Shown here one piece after another: positions 11,662 to 23,228 of a stretch of DNA of 64,000 nucleotides (position 1 is its first letter; each line of letters starts with the position of its first letter). The DNA is taken from assembly GCF_028583425.1 (NCBI RefSeq), contig NC_072791.1, forward strand, positions 191,370,311 through 191,434,310, given 5' to 3'. This stretch comes from Eublepharis macularius (lineage: Eukaryota; Chordata; Lepidosauria; Squamata; Eublepharidae). A program made the translations under genes and the position numbers. The notes beneath the pieces are model-generated. The model saw nothing but the letters and a program-made list of their open reading frames with translations. It had not been told where the DNA came from and searched no databases.

Positions 11662-14284
11662 CTATGAGGATGCCATAAGTCAGCTGTGACTCAAGGGCAC
11701 TTTATAGACACAAAAATGAATAGGCTATCAGACTATAACCTTGTACCAATATCAGTTCATTTTCACTTACATTATTTGATTATCTGTTTGAATCTCTGAC
11801 CTCTTTCACCATCCAATATGTGTAACTGCTAATTCTGTTGATTGATGATGGGACTCGTACTCAGCCTTTCTACAGCAATTCCTCCCTTCTCTCCTAACCT
11901 TGAGATTTATATTTGAAAGACTCGTGGTGTTATTCACACCAAGCCTTGGCTTCCTCCTCAGTCTTCCCCATAAGATTTCCCAGTACAATTTCTCCTTCAC
12001 ATACCTATCTAAAAAAGTGGAGTGGGACTCATGAAAGCTCATACTTAAATACATGTTGTTAGTCCTTAAGGTGCCATTGGGCTTTTGTTTATTTTGCTAC
12101 TACAACAGAGCTACTCCCTTTGCACCTCTGCTGCTTTTGACCAATCTTCTGTTCTGTTCTGTTCAGAGTTAAATGGAAAAGTTTTGCTTCATAATATGGA
12201 TTTTAAACTCTCCACTTAGATCAGCAATGCCCTTCTGCTCTGTCATGTCTGTGATGCTTAGCAAATCTCCACCTTGTCTCTGACATGTCTCATTCCAAGA
12301 TAGAACAGAAAAAAAAGATTAAATAGGTAACAAATTTGAGTGTTAAATTTCTTCTTCCAAAAAATATCGCAGCCAGTCTCTGCGTGAAAAAAAAAAGTTC
12401 AACACAGCATGATATTACTAAGCAATTAAGGAAGATAACACTCTAACATAACCATCTAGCTTAATTAACACCAAATGAACAAATGGAAATCCTGTGATGA
12501 TGTGATTATGAATTCACTTTCAATATTCGGGTGTCAAAACTTCATCAGGAAATAGGATATTGTCTGAAATTTAAAAGGAAAAGGAAAACCAACTTCACAC
12601 ATTGGAGTGAACTATGCACATCTCGATAATGTCAATGAGTCATGCAAGTTTAACTTGACTTGAATTGGTGAGTGAGATCTGACTAAACACTTACCTCGCC
12701 ATGTCTCCTCTCCCCACCCCACAGTCCAAGTTAGAACATCAGTTATCAGCCTGATATCCGCAGAACAATTGTGAGTTCTGCCATTTTACACATTATGAAC
12801 CAATAAATCGTTGTACATCAGTTCAGTCTAAGAAGATCTGAGTATTTCCCTTCAAAATTCAAAGACTTCTTATTACATTTCTATGGTATACAACAATTGC
12901 AAGCAGAAATTGTGTAACTATTATGACTGGGGGTGTTGACAGAAGCAGTTCATAAAGTGAAAAAATGAACTTTATACAGAGGTAAAAACAACTTACTGAA
13001 TTACTGGATGAAATAAAATCAGGTTAAAAGAAAGGATTTGAATGCTGAAATATGCTTTATATGGGGCTTTCTTTTGAAGACTTGCAAGTAGAATTATGGT
13101 ACATATTTTAATGAGATGAGCATGTAGATTGAACAACAGTAAACATCCACTGTGACAGCAATAAAAATGACCATAGTCCATAAAACAAAAGGCACAATCC
13201 AGGATTTACATCAGTTTCACTGGGGCCATAAAAACATCTACTTAGCTTCTTCCCACTGTAATCAACAGAATGTGCAAAAACTTTGGCAGAATCACACTAA
13301 ATGATGTTCATATAAGAACAGCAAAAACTGTATCCTCTTTTGGAAAAGCCAAAGATTATGGCAAAACTGCTCAGTTTGAGTTTCTGACAGTATAGAGTAA
13401 GAGGCATGATACATATAGATGCATATATATAGGATGCAAGACTTAACAGAAAACATTTTATTTGTTGGATCTATTGAAGAACACCACAACATACCAGAAT
13501 TTCTGGAAAGTCCCCGTTTCTCATCTTGCTCATACTGACTTTTTGTGACACACCATGGATAGCCACCTTCTCTGGAATCTCTAATGCACTCAGTGCCATT
13601 TGTTGTACTTAAATGGAAAAGCACAAGGCAAGCCAAGGGAATTTCCCAACAGGGTATATGTTTATGTACAAAATAAAATACTAAGAGCAAAACACTGGAA
13701 AGAAAATAGAAAAAGATTTCTATTCCCTAAAATAAATCCACTCTAATTGGTATGCCTACTGTACCCTGGATCAGATTTGGCTTGTAACGCTACGTACATT
13801 TATAGGGAGGCAAGTTCTTAGTAAGTACTAATTTTAAAGATGATGTGCTTTGGACTGCAGTATACCAATGCTAACAATGCAAACTTTTAAAAATATCTCT
13901 GAGTTATCAAGGCTCTATGTGTTTTCAGTTCTTTTATTACAACAAGGTTACTGCTTTATCATAAAACTATTCCATTATTTTCTCTAGTCAGTATCATCCA
14001 TGATTGTAACATTAAAATAGCAGTAGGGATGTACAGTGAATATTATTGTTCCAAACATTGAGAGATTTCATCCATTTATAGAAAATCCCTTGCTCTCGAA
14101 AAATATGTTAATTTCAAAGCTCCATAGTCTTCTATACATCTATATTGTAATCATCTTAATAACAGCATAACCAAATATTTACAAAGCAGTGTTCTGGATG
14201 TACAAGGATGGTGTTTGCTTATCTACTCTGGCGCACAATAATATACACATATTTTTAACAGTGGACTCAATTTACAAATGCATA
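11662..14284. other. Intergenic, nothing recognised
   Basis: About 2.6 kb of AT-rich sequence. No exon of a known gene (PLA2R1 was looked for) and no repeat family I can name. Confidence 0.5.
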
Positions 14285-14350
14285 ACCACAAAATCATAGA
14301 TACTTAAGGATTAGAAAGGACTCTGCAGGTCATCAGCTCCAAAGCATTGC
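14285..14350 (-). repeat. CR1-type LINE 3'-end scrap
   Basis: aaaatcatagatacttaagg then aaggactctgcaggtcatc is the CR1-like 3' end seen across sauropsids, worn. Confidence 0.4.
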
Positions 14351-14389
14351 CCTCGAGTCAAGATTTCTTCGTTTATTTTATATTTCAAT

Positions 14390-14700
14390 TCAGTTCCTTA
14401 GACTAATTTTTATTTATATTTATTTATATGAATACTTATACCCTGAAGGTCCCCGAAGTGGCTTATAATCTGAAGGTGGATAACAAAGCAACAAAAAGTT
14501 TGCAACAAAAAGTTGCAAAGACGTAAAACACAGTATAACAATGATCCAAAAAGATAAAAAACAGCACACAAGGTAAAAGCCTTCTCTCCCCAAAACAGTT
14601 TGAAAGAAAACTACTGTAAATGCTTTTCTCAGTTCAGTAAATGAAAGTGCCCTCCACAGCCATAGAACAATCCTAAGTAGTGTGACACCTTTCTGAGTCT
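14390..14700 (-). repeat. Worn LINE tail (L2-like)
   Basis: tttatttatatttatttata is followed by accctgaaggtccccgaagtggcttata and an A-rich body, the layout of reversed L2 3' UTRs. Low sequence identity; weak call. Confidence 0.3.
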
Positions 14701-15195
14701 ATTGACATAAAGGGACCTAAGGGATGCTCATGGCTGTGAAGCCATGAGCCAGTTTGCCACAGCCCATATTAATTCAAATGTAACACAAGGCAAAAGAGGT
14801 CAGTCAATCAGGAGAGGGTGGCAGAAGGCTACTTACCTTATTGCACCCTCCCTCATCAGGCATTTTGCTGCTGCAATCAACCCAACCTCCCTCCCAAAGG
14901 TCAGTACGGGAGTAGCTGATTGCCATTGCAGGGCCAAGTAGGAATTTGGAGGGGCACCCGATTGGCATTGGTGCAATCTCTTTTTTTCAACTGCTCTGTG
15001 CTAGCTCTGGGATGGGAATTTCTAAATAGGCCTGGTTTAAAAAAAACATACTGATTAGGCCACATCTCATTGATAGAATATGGCTAGTTCCTCAGGATAG
15101 GTAGAGTTGATCGGCAAGCACCCCGAGGCATCACAGGGATGGGGTGGGGGTCTGGAACAGGCTATCTCATGCTGTGCAGCTGGATGGTGCTGTGG

Positions 15196-16122
15196 ATAAC
15201 AACAACATTCGATTTATATGCCGCCCTTCTGGACAACTTAACACCCACGCAGAGCAGTTTACAAAGTATGTTATTACTACCCCCATAACAATAATCACCC
15301 TGTGAGGTGGGTGGGGCTGAGAGAACTCCTAGAAGCTGTGACTGAACCGAGGTCACCCAGCTGGCTTCAAGTGGAGGAGTGGGAATCAAACTTGGTTCTC
15401 CAGATTAGAGTCCTGCTGCTCTTAACTAGAGATGGGCATGAACCGGAATATGAACCAAAAAACCCCATGAACTGGCCCATTTTGTGGTTTGCGAACCAGC
15501 GGTTTGTGGAAGTTCGTTTCCACAAACTTCCACGAACTGGTCTACTCGTTTGTTTGGTTCATTTTAAATAGCAATGTCCCTTTCCATTCTGCTGCAAAGT
15601 GGCAGGGAAACGGGCATTTAAACCTGCGGATCAGCTTCCTTGTCAGGGAGATCCCCAACAAGTAGCTGATCATTGAAACAGCGGGGCTTGGCTGCCCAGC
15701 CAGGAGTTCCTGGCTGGCTAGCCAAGCGCCACCTGCAGTTTAAATGGCCATTTCCCTGCTGCTTGGAGCATCAGGGAAATGGCCATTTAAACTGCAGGTG
15801 GGGCTTGGCTGGCTGGCCTGGAACTCCCGGCTGGCCAGCCAAGCCCTGCTGTTTAAATGTCCACTTCCCCACCACTCTGAGCAGCGGGGAAATGCCCATT
15901 TAAAGAGCGGGTGAGGCTTGGCTGGCTGGCCAGGAGTTCCCAGCATTTAAAGGGGCATTTAAACCCCACGAACCATGAACCGGTTTGTGAACTTGCCCTA
16001 GTTCATGAAAGTTCGTGGTTCCTGGTTCGTGAAAATGCCACAAACAATGAACCGTGCAGTTCGGTTTTTTCGTGGTTCGTGCCCATGTCTACTCTTAACC
16101 AGTAAACCAAACTGGTTCTCCA
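15196..16122 (-). repeat. Sauria-type SINE interrupted by a hAT element
   Basis: On the minus strand it has a tRNA-like head (ggagaaccagtttggttta and gctcttaac), the ctccactt and cagctgggtgacct body, and an (AAC)n/(GTT)n tail near 15200. It is split by the element at 15427-16091. Confidence 0.85.
15427..16091. mobile_element. Non-autonomous hAT element (TAGAGATGGGCA...TGCCCATGTCTA)
   Basis: 665 bp, flanked by a perfect 8-bp duplication CTCTTAAC (15419-15426 and 16092-16099) made from SINE sequence. The subterminal regions carry many gaacc/ggttc words in both directions. The inside has inverted blocks built on cagccaagc and catttaaa. No transposase frame. Confidence 0.88.
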
Positions 16123-16869
16123 AAAAAAGTCCTTGGTGCTGATCAACATTTCTCAGATGTGATAGGTGTCATGCAGCCCACTGGGGGAGGTGGATGAAGC
16201 TGGGCACCTCTTGGTACACAACAGCTGTGCAGGCTGGGATAAACAAGGTGGGCGAAACTGCTGGCTGAGTTTGGAGCCAGGATGGACTTGCCTGGTGTCC
16301 ACTCCAAGGAGGTTGCCTAGTGCAGCCTGTGGGATAAAAGGAAGAAACATGGAAGGAAGAGCTGTTTAATGGAACAATATAGTCTCTTTATCTATAACTG
16401 CAAAATTAGATAGGTCAACATACAACTGAAGTTATACATACAACAAGTAGCTAGCTATTAGATAATGAAAGTAACGAAGCTCTAAAGTAGCGAGGCTGCG
16501 TGTTTACATTTGCACCTGTGACAGTGTCTAGCTGGTAATTAACCCTTTTATGGTTTCTAAACAGGATTGACTCTAAGCCATCGTTATACTTCCGGGTTAG
16601 GTCTCTCAGGATCAAAACAAATGTGTTAACCCTATAATAACCAGAATTTAGATCTTGCCAACTCCCAACACAGCCCACCCTCAAAATAGTCAGCTTAAGT
16701 AAGCATTAGCATCAATCAGCTAAATATTTAAATACATAAATAAAGTTGGTTGAAATGACATATTGTTCTTTGTGTATTTATTTGTCTCATGTCATATTTG
16801 GGGTTCTGGGGCAAAAAAAGGTGTAACTCTGGTTAGGATTGCACTCATACTCTATTAACCATTCCAAAA
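16123..16869. other. Intergenic, nothing recognised
   Basis: Plain sequence between the SINE and the L2 fragment. Confidence 0.4.
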
Positions 16870-18229
16870 AAGTCCATGCCCAGACTCGTTGCTAAAGACG
16901 AGGCAATCCTGACAAACGGCACCACCAGGAGAAGGCTGTCTGAAAAGTGCAGCTTGCATTTGAGAGTGCAATGGAAGACATGGTCCAATACATATGAGGG
17001 TCCTATGCTGTAAATGTCTTTAAAGTAATAAGCAGAACTTTAAGTTGGTCCTGTTAATAGATAGGTAACCAGTACCGTTGACAAACTACTGACTTTCTGT
17101 GTTCCAAGAGACTGCCACATTTTATCTCTATTAAGCCCTACAAGACACCTTTAAAGGTGGCAACCTTACAGTAGTCCAGTTAGGAAGTTATAGGTGCATG
17201 GATCAGTATGGTTAGGTCAGCAGCATCTAAATAAGGGACTAGCTTATGAGCTGGATATAATTGAATTAAACTGCTCCTAGTAACAGTGCCAACTAGGGAT
17301 GTGCGTTTCGGCTTTCCGAATCCCGAAAGAAAGCCGAAAGAAACGTCTTTTGGGTTATTTCGGGTTATCCGAAACAAAACAAGCCGAAACGTTTCGGCTT
17401 GTTTCGGCTTTCTTTCGGCATTCAAGAATCGCCATTTTGTTTTTGCTAGGTGTTTGCCTTAGCAAGCGTCTAGCAAAATCCTGCTGGAAGCTAAGGCTTC
17501 CTGCAGGCTCTTCGAAGAGGGGAGGGGGGGAGAAGGAGTGAATCACTCACTCCTTCTGTCACCCCCCACCCCTCTTGCAAAGGAGGATAGGGAATCCTGT
17601 GCTTTGCCTTGCAAATGCAAGGTGCATTGCTGCTAGCATTGCACTTTGCATTTGCAAAGCAGTGGAAGCAGAGATTCCTGCCAAAATTAACAGGTAGGGG
17701 AGGGGGAGCAGGAGGAGGGTGACTGTTGGAGTGTGGGTGGGGAAAGGCAGGGGAGGGGGGACTTTAGGAGTCACCAATCCCACTGCTGCATCCTTCTGCC
17801 AGCCAATAGATTTAAATCTTTGGCTGAGGCTGCAGCAGGGGATTTAAATTTGGGGCCAGACTGGTCTGGAACACTTCTGTTGCTGCTGCTGACCGAGAGA
17901 GGAGAAGAGAGACTGCACCTGGAGGACATCTGCCTGGAGGATCAACTGTGCTGGACATCCTGAGAGGAGACCTGGTAGGCCTTTTTTAAATTTTTGTAAT
18001 TTTTTTGATGCTGGGCAATGTGCTGCTGTGGCCTGCCTCTGCAAAAAGGTGTTTCAGTTAAGTCTTGGCATGGCCTGGGGGGACAGGTTGGGCAGACAAT
18101 GTTTGGGGGTGGGCGGGTTCAGCATTGGTTGTTGTGCTTGCCTTCTTTAATGTTTACTTTGTCATGCTTGAGTGTGGGGTGGGCTTGATCTACTGTTTCC
18201 CAGGAATAAAAAATGAGTGTCACAGCTTT

Positions 18230-18640
18230 GGGCCTACACAGGCCAGAAGCTCTGCTGGGTGGCTTTGGTGCCTTTCTTCTGGCTGGCTCTCACAATTATG
18301 CTTCACAAACTGGATTGGTGAGGGGTTGCTTTGCTGTGTCTGGCCCCCTTCTCCCAAGGCTTCCCACCAGGCTCTTGAACAAGTGTGCCAGCCTCTGGCC
18401 CACACACAGGCCTGCTGCTCTGGCTTTGGTCACCCTCTCTGCTAGCTGGCCTGGCACTCACAGTTATGCTTCACAAACTGGAATGGTGTGGGGTTTTTTT
18501 TCTGTGTTTGGTCCCCTGCTTCCAAGGCTTCCCACCAGGCTCCTGAACAAGTGTGCCAGCCTCTGGCCCACACATAGGCCTGCTGCTCTGGCTTTGGTGC
18601 CTGTTTGCTGGCTGGCCTGGCACTCACAAGCACGCTTCAA
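18230..18640. repeat. Tandem repeat, period about 168 bp, roughly 2.4 units
   Basis: Words such as cttcccaccaggctc, aagtgtgccagcctctggcc and gcctgctgctctggctttgg recur at about 168-bp spacing. The 203-residue open frame over it merely repeats the DNA unit. Confidence 0.75.
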
Positions 18641-19683
18641 AAAACTTTTTTGTGTTGTGTTTTGTTGTTATGGAGGAGGTGTCAAGGGGATGAGCAAGTT
18701 AGTATTTTATTTCATGCCAGTTGTGTTATTTTCCGACTCAGAGTCTGAGACAATGCTGTCCTGCCTGTGGGTGTGCCCTGCTGCCATGTTGCCTACATCT
18801 GTCCAAGACAGAAAGTGTTTTTGACCCATTTTGCGCCCCTGCTGTGCAACCCACATCTTGTAATGCTGGTTACAAGTTTTGCTGATTGTCTAATATTAAT
18901 TGAGTTGTGTGTTATGTTTGTGTAGTGTGAATCACTGCAAGCATGCTGTTTCCATGCCCTTTTGTGCCCTGCTGCTGTGTAAATTTAAGCAGTTCATGGA
19001 ATAAAGTGTTTTTGAAAGCTCTTGTTATGGTTTTGTTTAATCTGTGATTTGAAGTTCGTTGTGTTAATTTTGTCTAGGTGACTTCTGTTTTCATGCCCTG
19101 TTGTGCACTCCTACTGTATAACCCAATTCAGTTCAAAAATTTTAGAGTTTGTTAAAAAAAAAAATTTTTTTTAAAGATTCTCTGATGTGTAGTGAATTGT
19201 GTAGTCCTTTTGTGTGGGGGACAATTTGTGTGATTTGTTGTGATTTTTTGACCCATTGTACTTTGAAAGTGATAAAATAAAGTTTTTTCAAACTTGAATC
19301 ATTGTGTGTGTGTTCCCTTCTTTGATGTGAGGTTGGTTTCCAGCATTGGGAACAATGGGGCAGGCAGGCCAGCCTTCTATGTAGGTGGGGGTGGTGGTCA
19401 GGGGGTGGTTGTGTGTCAGGTGCTCTTTCCCAGGGATAAGTTGGCACAGGAGTGTGCCCACCATTGTGGCACCCCTGGGCTGTGCGGAATTGCCCTGGGA
19501 AAGAGAGTTTAGGAGTTCCAAAAGGGGGAGGGCTGGCCAGCCTCTTCCTGGGGTTATGGTGGGTGTGGGGCAGCTGGGGGTGGATTTGGGTCTGTGAGGG
19601 GCTACTGGGGGGATTTGGGTCTGTGTTTGGCAGATGGGGGGGAATTGGGTTTGTATGGGGCAGTAGGGGGGTGGACTTTGGGG

Positions 19684-20010
19684 GCTGAGAGCACCTACTT
19701 GGGGAGGCCATGAAATGGCCCCCCCAAGCGGGAGCAGGCTGAGCCTTGGTGGGGGGTGGGAGTAAGGGTGGGAGAAGGGCCCCTGAGGGTAGGGGTGGCA
19801 TTTTGCATGCAAAATGCCACCCCTGGCAAGACAAGCCTCCCCCAACTGTAAGCAGTAGAGAACAGAGCACCTACTTGGGGAGGCCATGAAATGGCCCCTC
19901 CAAGTGGGAGCAGTCTGAGCCTTGGTGGGGGGTGGGAGGAAGGGTGGGAGAAGGGCCCCAGAGGGTTTTGCATGCAAAATGCCACCCCTGGCAAAGGAAG
20001 CCTGCCTCTT
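19684..20010. repeat. Direct duplication of a block of about 170 bp in the hAT element
   Basis: gagcacctacttggggaggc, catgaaatggcccc and tgcatgcaaaatgccacccc appear twice in the same order. Confidence 0.75.
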
Positions 20011-20685
20011 CATTTTTTCCCCATAGGAAATAATGAAGAAGAAGATGAGCAGCAGCAGGCTAACAATATGCTCACCTTCCTTTTCTTAATGAGAGGATAG
20101 GGGGACCTGGTTTGGGGGGCCATAACATGGCCCCCAAAGTCCAATCGGTCTGAAACTTGGGGGTTGTTAGAGAGCGGTTAGAGGAAGGTCCCCACCAATT
20201 TTGTGATGATTCGGTGGGAAAATGCCTCCCCCAGGCGTCCGGGAAGACGGAGGCATTTTCCCATTGAAAAAGCCGAAAGAAAGCCGAAAGAAGCCGAAAC
20301 AAACCCGAAAGCCGAAAGCCGAAACGGCTAGCCGTTTCGGCTTTTGCCTGTATCCGAAACAGATTCTTGTTTCGGGAAACCCGAAACAAGAATAATGAAA
20401 CAGTGTGCCTTTGCACACCCCTAGTGCCAACCAGTTTATCTATCAACAAAGCTAAGTCCAACAGTACCTCCAAGATCTAAACTTGATCGACTGAAGAAAG
20501 CTTAACCCCATCTTAGGCTAGTAAATCAAATACTCTGCTTTCCCAACCAGAATCATCTCCATCTGGTCTGGATTAAGTTCTGCTTGTTCACCCTCAGCCT
20601 TTTGATCCACCAAAATATCATGCCTAACTGTATTAAATGTTGCTGATAGACATCTGTATTGATGGGCTGGCATTATCCAATTGTA

Positions 20686-20926
20686 CAAGGCTTTTTTTCT
20701 GGGGAAAGAGATGGTGGAACTCAGTGGCTTGCCCTCGGAGAAAATGGTCACATGGCTGGTGCCCCTGCCCCCTGATCTCTAGACAGAGGGGAGTTTAGAT
20801 TGGCATGGAGGGCCATCTAAACTCCCCTCTGTCTGGAGATCAGAGGGTGGGGCCATCAGCCATGTGACCATTTTCAAGAGGTTCCGGAACTCCATTCCAC
20901 CACATTCCAGCTGAAAAAAAGCCCTG
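20686..20926. mobile_element. hAT miniature element (CAGGGC family, copy 2)
   Basis: Ends CAAGGCTTTTTTTC and GAAAAAAAGCCCTG. Flanks CAATTGTA and GAATTGTA agree at 7 of 8. The inside is an inverted duplication around gacagaggggagtttagatt. Confidence 0.85.
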
Positions 20927-21270
20927 GAATTGTAACTAGAGATCATCAATCAACAGTGTCATTTCAATACCAAATCCAGATCTGAAGCCAGAATGAAATG
21001 AGCCTAGGACAAATGTCTCAGCCAGAAGTGCCTGCAGTAGTTCTGCCTCAACCTGCTTAGACATCTTGCCCCAAAAGGTGAGACTGAACACAGACGGATA
21101 GTTGCCTGCATCCCTCATACCCAAAGATAACTTTTTAAGAAGAGATCTAATCACAGCTTCTTTCGGCTGTGGAAAAAACACCCCTTGTATGAGGTACGAT
21201 ACATTATCTTCCCCCAAAGTGTCATACTTTCCTCTGCTGTTTTGACTGTTGTTCCAATCCAAACTACCAA

Positions 21271-23005
21271 TTTATTTTAACTGTTTTAAAAACTAAGTAC
21301 ATTGCATTTTTCATATTCTTATCAACCTTTTCCTTCTCTTTCCCTCTTAATCAGTGTTTAATACAGCTTACTTTATGATGAGAATTACTTAATTTTTAAA
21401 TGTAATGGGAACTTAGCAGCAGTTCCTCAGTCCTTCCTATCAGTCATTCACCTATTACCGCTGCTAAGTTATACAATAAGGATATATAGCAAAATGCATT
21501 GTGAATAACTAATGGCTGCACAGCAAGGCAAGTGATACATATGTCTAGTAATTCCTATATTCATAGGGGGTATTTCTGCACCATCTGGAAGTGTGGTATG
21601 TATAATTTTTTTATATACAACACAATGAGGATTATTATTGATTCATAAATAGATTTGTGATTGTGAATGCAATATTACTGACTTCACACAAGCACTAAGG
21701 TCACGGCGGGCATAAGCTTCACATGAGCCCTGTAATTGTTGGGCTTAACCATGCAAAATAACTGTCAAGAATTAAACTTAGGAGTAAAAACACAGAGAAA
21801 ATGGAAAACTGGAGACTGTGGGAGTCCTCTGACATTAGCATACTAAACGATATTGTAAAAGCACTAGAATTGCTTTCTGAGCTGAATTAATATTTGTGAA
21901 AGATGACACACTGATAAGCCTGGAGAGAGGGAAGTCCTTTGTCTGCAAAACAGGCCTCCAGCAAATACTGTCATTTTAGGGTTCTCAAAGCTCTGGATTG
22001 CTACAGGAGTACCATGGCACCCACCAATACTTCCCCTGGCGCCTGCCAAACTTTTCAAAAAGTAAGTGGGGCTATTCTAAGGAATGGCTTGTTATGGCTG
22101 CCATCATTCAGATGAAAAGGTTTTCCACAGCTACAACAGCAGTCACTGGAAGATAAGCCCAGCTGATAAATGTTTCCACTTCCAGCTTTCTTTCTTTTTA
22201 ATTGTTCTCTTTTTTGTGTCCTCCCCCTTGGGATTTCCTTTGAATCTTTTTATTCCTCTTCTGTAATTTGTTGGCAAAGCAAGGAGGGAGGTAGTGGATT
22301 TGGCTCTGCTTCCTGTGGTAGCCATTCTGTGTTTGGCTCCACCTTCTCTGGCAATCATTTTGGGGTGGTGTATTGCCAAGACCACGGCTATACAGCCCGG
22401 AAAATCCACAACAACCATTTTGGGGTGGTGCTCACCACACCCTCCCAAAATTCAAAAGGGTTCAGAAAGGTTGGGTGGTAGAAGATTCGTGCTGAATCTG
22501 ATTAAATATAGGGTAAAGATAATTTTTAAGGTCATTTTAGAGGTGGGGATAGTGACAAAAAAGTATTTTCCCACTGCCACTGAACAGCTCTGTGTTATCC
22601 AGCAACACTATTTTATGTGGTAATAGGCCCTTAATAGCTTGGTCCTCTAAGGAAATAACAGATCACCCTGTGATCAGTTTACTAAGCACTTTGCCAATAA
22701 AACTGATCGTATCCTATCTGTCTTGGGCTCCACATTAATTACAGAGATACTGAATGTTCCTGAGGTCCCCACTTTTTATGAACAGCTGGAGACTTTTAAT
22801 CAGACTAAGATATGATGCATACCTACCTGACCTCAGGACTCATTCATGTCCTGGCTGGTAAAATCTATGAGAGAACAGCTACCTCAATAGATTGTACAAA
22901 TCGTTAGTCTCCTGATAAAGGAATTAATGCCAGCTTTAAAAGAAACACTTTTTGGGAAAAAATACTTCTGGATACATCAGATCTCAGTAATTTTCAACCA
23001 ATGTC
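21271..23005. other. Intergenic, little recognised
   Basis: Mostly plain. Near 22290-22460 the phrase cattttggggtggtg occurs twice with gaccacggctatacagcccg between, a repeat scrap I cannot place. Confidence 0.45.
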
Positions 23006-23228
23006 AATAATAATAACATAATAATAACATTCAATTTATATACCACCCTTCAGGACAACTTAATGCCCACTCAGAGCGGTTTACAAAGTATGCTATTATT
23101 ATCTCTACAACAAAGCACCCTGTGAGGTGGGTGGGGCTGAGAGAGCTCCAGAGAGCCGTAACTAGCTCAAGGTCACCCAGCTGGCTTCAAGAGGAGTCCC
23201 GTGCTCTTAACCACTACACCAAACTGTC
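23006..23228 (-). repeat. Sauria-type SINE
   Basis: Minus strand: tRNA-like head (agtttggtgtagtggttaag), body with gccagctgggtgacctt and ccccacccacctcacagggt, tail of AAT/AAC repeats at 23006. Confidence 0.85.

Larger units (their letters stand above)
17294..20423. mobile_element. 3.1-kb non-autonomous hAT element with CGAAA-rich ends
   Basis: Ends TAGGGATGTGCG and TTGCACACCCCTA, with a perfect 8-bp duplication GTGCCAAC (17286-17293 and 20424-20431). The first 130 bp and last 160 bp are packed with gccgaaa/tttcggc words in both directions, like subterminal transposase-binding repeats. The middle has a tandem block (18230-18640) and a GC-rich duplicated block (19684-20010). No transposase motif was seen in any frame. 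Confidence 0.85.
16870..21270 (-). repeat. L2-type LINE fragment split by two hAT insertions
   Basis: On the minus strand 21262-20936 encodes RT words in the L2 order: NYPSVFSLTFWGKM, VEAELLQALLAETFVLGSFH, SGFRSGFGIEMTLLIDDL. Near 20570-20530 there is ELNPDQMEMILVG, matching the L2 LNPxKTEVLLVG motif. Then comes a worn 3' region down to about 16870. It carries the hAT elements 17294-20423 and 20686-20926. Old and non-functional. Confidence 0.7.

Noticed and set aside
18213-18824. Longest plus-strand open frame (203 residues) as a gene
   Set aside because: It lies in a 168-bp tandem repeat inside a hAT element, and the protein only echoes the DNA period. No known fold or motif.
19142-20013. 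Two overlapping minus-strand frames of about 240 residues, proline-rich
   Set aside because: They come from a GC-skewed, internally duplicated block of the same hAT element; open in several frames at once, so not coding.
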